Positions 61,623-64,000 of a stretch of 64,000 nt of DNA are shown one piece after another (positions within the stretch are counted from its first letter, which is position 1; the number at the start of each line of letters is the position of its first letter). Source of the stretch: an uncultured Oscillospiraceae bacterium. GTDB lineage: Bacteria; Bacillota; Clostridia; Oscillospirales; Oscillospiraceae. The stretch lies in the NCBI GenBank assembly GCA_947626495.1, contig CANQSJ010000002.1, positions 1 to 64,000 on the forward strand, in the 5' to 3' direction. The notes beneath the pieces are model-generated. The model did not search any database and was not told where the DNA came from. It was given only the letters and a program-made list of their open reading frames with translations. A program made the translations under genes and the position numbers.

Positions 61623-62633
61623 ATGAGCAAACAGCGATACTTGGCTGAACTGCAGCGGCTCCTGATCTTCATGACCTCCGCCGACCGGGATGAGACCGTC
61701 CGCCGCTACGGGGAGCTGTTCGACAATTGCGGGCCGGACGGCGAGGCGGAGCTGACGCGCCGCGTAGGCTCTCCCACCGCCGTGGCCATCCGTCTAAGCC
61801 ATTCCTACGAGCCCGGCAACATCCGGGACGAATTCTTCCCCGACGGCGCGCCCGCCCCATCCTCCGCCCCGGCGTCCCAGCCCGGGCCGGAGATGCCCCC
61901 CTCCCCGGCGGACAGTCCCGCCCCGGAGCCGGAGACGGAGCCCGTCTCCCCGCCGGAGGACCGCGTCCCCGTCTACGACCACTCTCTGGTGGAGGAGGAG
62001 CTGCCGGATCTGGAGATGCCGGATCTGGGCGTGCCGGATCTGCCCGATCCCCCCGCGCCGGAACCCGCTCCCGGGCCGGAGCCCCCCGCGCCGGAGGACG
62101 CTGCCGTCCCCGCCCCGGAGCCCGGACCGGACCGCCCCGTCCCGGAACCGGAAAGACCTGCCGCCCCGGCGCCGGAGAGGCCGGCGTCCGCTCTCCCGCC
62201 GGAGAGGACCGCGCCCCGGTTCGTCTCCGTCCCCCTGGACCATCACCATGAACCCCTCCCCGCCCCGGAGCCCGTCGTAACGGTGGAGCGCTCCCTGCCC
62301 CTCTGGGCGGGGGTGCCGCTGTTCATCCTCGCCATTCTCCTGGTGGCCGTGCCGCTGGGCGCGCTGCTGCTGGCGCTGCTGCCCATCCTCCTGGCCCCGG
62401 GCCTGGCCGTCCTGGCCGGCGCGTGGCTGACGGCGGTGGGAGGCCTCTGGTGCGTCAGCTACATCGCCGACGCGGTGATGCTGTTCGGCGCTGCCTTTTT
62501 CATTCTGGGCCTGGCCCTGATGATCCTGTTTCTGGGCCTGTGGCTGGACATCGCTCTGGTGAAGCTGTACATCCGCCTTTTGAGGGGCTTGAAGCATCTG
62601 CTGTTGGGAAGGAAGGTGATCCGCCGTGCGTAA
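61623..62633 (+). CDS. HAAS/DUF1700-like membrane protein with Pro/Glu-rich linker
   Basis: YLAELQRLLIFMTSADRDETVRRYGELFDNCGPDGEAELTRRVGSPTAVA; C-terminal TM segments. Confidence 0.75.
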   Translation: MSKQRYLAELQRLLIFMTSADRDETVRRYGELFDNCGPDGEAELTRRVGSPTAVAIRLSHSYEPGNIRDEFFPDGAPAPSSAPASQPGPEMPPSPADSPAPEPETEPVSPPEDRVPVYDHSLVEEELPDLEMPDLGVPDLPDPPAPEPAPGPEPPAPEDAAVPAPEPGPDRPVPEPERPAAPAPERPASALPPERTAPRFVSVPLDHHHEPLPAPEPVVTVERSLPLWAGVPLFILAILLVAVPLGALLLALLPILLAPGLAVLAGAWLTAVGGLWCVSYIADAVMLFGAAFFILGLALMILFLGLWLDIALVKLYIRLLRGLKHLLLGRKVIRRA

Positions 62634-62835
62634 ATTCTGGCGCATCGTCAGCACGCTGGCCTTCGCCTGCTTTCTGCTGGGCGCGCTGGCCATCGGCGTG
62701 GGCTTTTTCACCGGCAGCTCCCCCACCGCCATCCAGGCCCACGGCCATCTGGCCGAATACGGCCAGCGTCTGGCCATGAACTGGGCCATCCTCCGGCAGG
62801 ACATCGCCAATCTCCTGGCCCATCTGGGCCTGTGA
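62626..62835 (+). CDS. Small membrane protein (69 aa)
   Basis: Overlaps upstream gene; N-terminal TM helix. Confidence 0.6.
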   Translation: MRKFWRIVSTLAFACFLLGALAIGVGFFTGSSPTAIQAHGHLAEYGQRLAMNWAILRQDIANLLAHLGL

Positions 62836-62844
62836 AACAGAAAA

Positions 62845-62871
62845 GGAGACCCGGCCGCCGGCCGGGTCTCC
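62845..62871. terminator. Terminator hairpin
   Basis: ggagacccggc-cgccg-gccgggtctcc. Confidence 0.7.
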
Positions 62872-62920
62872 TGCTTGCAAACAAACCGTCGCAGACCCTG
62901 CCCCGGCAGGGCCTGTTTTT

Positions 62921-63664
62921 TTATATATCCGTGGGCAGGGGCACCCGCTCCATCAGGATGGTCCCGAAGCAGGTCAGGCTCCTGTCCGCGTCCCGGGGCA
63001 CGGTCATGTCCGCGTCCTTCCTGGCCCGGTTCAGGGCGAACAGATACAGGTTCCCCACGAAGTCCTGGCACACCTGCTTGCACAGAAACTCCCCGTCCAG
63101 CAGCAGCGCCGCCACCTCCCCGTCCCGGGGTGCCCGCTTGACGGCCAGGGCGATGGACCCGTCCGGCAGCCACGGCTCCATGGAGTTGCCGTTGATGCGC
63201 ACGGCGAAATCCGCCCCGCTGTCCGCCGGCGCCTCATAGTCCTCCCAGGGATTGCCGAAGTCCGGGTCCCCCCGGCCGGCGGCAAAGGAGTTGCCGAACA
63301 GGGGGATCACCTTCATCGGTCGCTCCGCCGGCGCCGCGGCCGCCGCCAGACGCCGCTTCTCCTCCCCCATCACGGACCGGACCACCCGTCTGCCGTGGTC
63401 GTCCAGCCCGTCGAAATCCCGGGCCAGACCCATGGCCTCCTCCGACGGGCCCCGCTGCGCCGGGACCGGGCCGTCCTCAAAGTCGGCCAGCGGCCGCCCC
63501 AGCGCCCGGGCCAGCGCCTGCATCATGGCGAAGGACGGACTGGCCGTCTTCCCGCCGATGACCTTGTTCAGCGCCCCCACGGACACCCCTGCCCGTCCGG
63601 CCAGCTCCGCTATGGTCAGTCCCGCCTGCTTCCGATAGGCGGTGATCCTCTCGCCCAGCTCCAC
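62921..63664 (-). CDS. XRE-HTH / peptidase S24 (CI/LexA-like) repressor
   Basis: HTH LTIAELAGRAGVSVGALNKVIGGKTASPS; S24 VRINGNSMEPWLPDGSIALAVKRAPRDGEVAALLLDGE. Confidence 0.88.
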   Translation of the reverse strand: MELGERITAYRKQAGLTIAELAGRAGVSVGALNKVIGGKTASPSFAMMQALARALGRPLADFEDGPVPAQRGPSEEAMGLARDFDGLDDHGRRVVRSVMGEEKRRLAAAAAPAERPMKVIPLFGNSFAAGRGDPDFGNPWEDYEAPADSGADFAVRINGNSMEPWLPDGSIALAVKRAPRDGEVAALLLDGEFLCKQVCQDFVGNLYLFALNRARKDADMTVPRDADRSLTCFGTILMERVPLPTDI

Positions 63665-63688
63665 GGCACATCCCTCCTGTCTGCCCTC

Positions 63689-63804
63689 ATTCTACCCGAA
63701 TTCTCCCCTTCTGTCAATAAAATAATCTACTTTTCGGGATATTTTCTCTTGACAAATCCCTTTTTCGGGATTATCATGCAATTACGATATCCCTTTTTCG
63801 GGAC
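63689..63804. promoter_or_regulatory. Divergent lysogeny-switch promoters with three repeated operators
   Basis: minus TTGACA-17-TAGAAT (63689-63717); plus TTGACA-17-TATCAT (63749-63777); ATCCCTTTTTCGGGAT-like sites at 63726-63741, 63756-63771, 63789-63804. Confidence 0.8.
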
Positions 63805-63841
63805 GCTCATTCGTATATCACCTGAAAAGGAGGCCATAGAG

Positions 63842-64000
63842 ATGGATTGGAAGCAGGAGGCGGCGGACAAACTGATGCAGTATGAGGTCCGGCGGCAGTC
63901 GCTGGAGAGCATCCCCGCGGAGATCAAGCGGCTGGAGCTGGACTACACAGCCCTGCGCTCCTCCGTGCCGGACGCCATCCCCGCCCGGGGATCCGGCAGC
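63842..64000 (+). CDS. Phage early protein (DUF1492/ArpU-like), truncated by window edge
   Basis: MDWKQEAADKLMQYEVRRQSLESIPAEIKRLELDYTALRSS...; RBS aaaaggagg; open to the window end. Confidence 0.6.
   Translation, partial: MDWKQEAADKLMQYEVRRQSLESIPAEIKRLELDYTALRSSVPDAIPARGSGS

Overview
High-GC Firmicutes (Oscillospirales-like, inferred from gene content and codon style) chromosomal window. From left to right: (1) a LytTR regulator, an MMPL transporter with an xxLxxG-heptad protein, small membrane/LURP/PH-domain proteins, an M20 peptidase and a DUF5058 pair. (2) An alpha-glucan utilisation region (two pullulanases, GH13 amylase and oligo-glucosidase, debranching enzyme, GH2, MalEFG-type ABC transporter, MsmX/UgpC ATPase) with a GH53 galactanase. 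(3) A rhodanese-PP-loop fusion, tRNA-Ser(GGA), a transglutaminase-like protein and CutC. (4) A striking convergent pair of large secreted FIVAR/cell-wall-binding proteins whose 5' ends, including 5'UTR and signal peptide, form a 241-bp perfect inverted repeat. A tyrosine recombinase is encoded next to the pair. A strong sigma-A promoter lies outside only the right-hand repeat. This reads as an invertible, promoter-sharing surface-protein switch. (5) A compact (~14.3 kb) phage structural cassette from endolysin to small terminase, with no recognisable early genes attached. (6) proS, a HAAS/DUF1700-like protein and a phage S24 repressor with divergent promoters and three spaced operators at the right edge. 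Coordinates of repeats, promoters and hairpins were read by eye; family names come from motif recognition without database searches.
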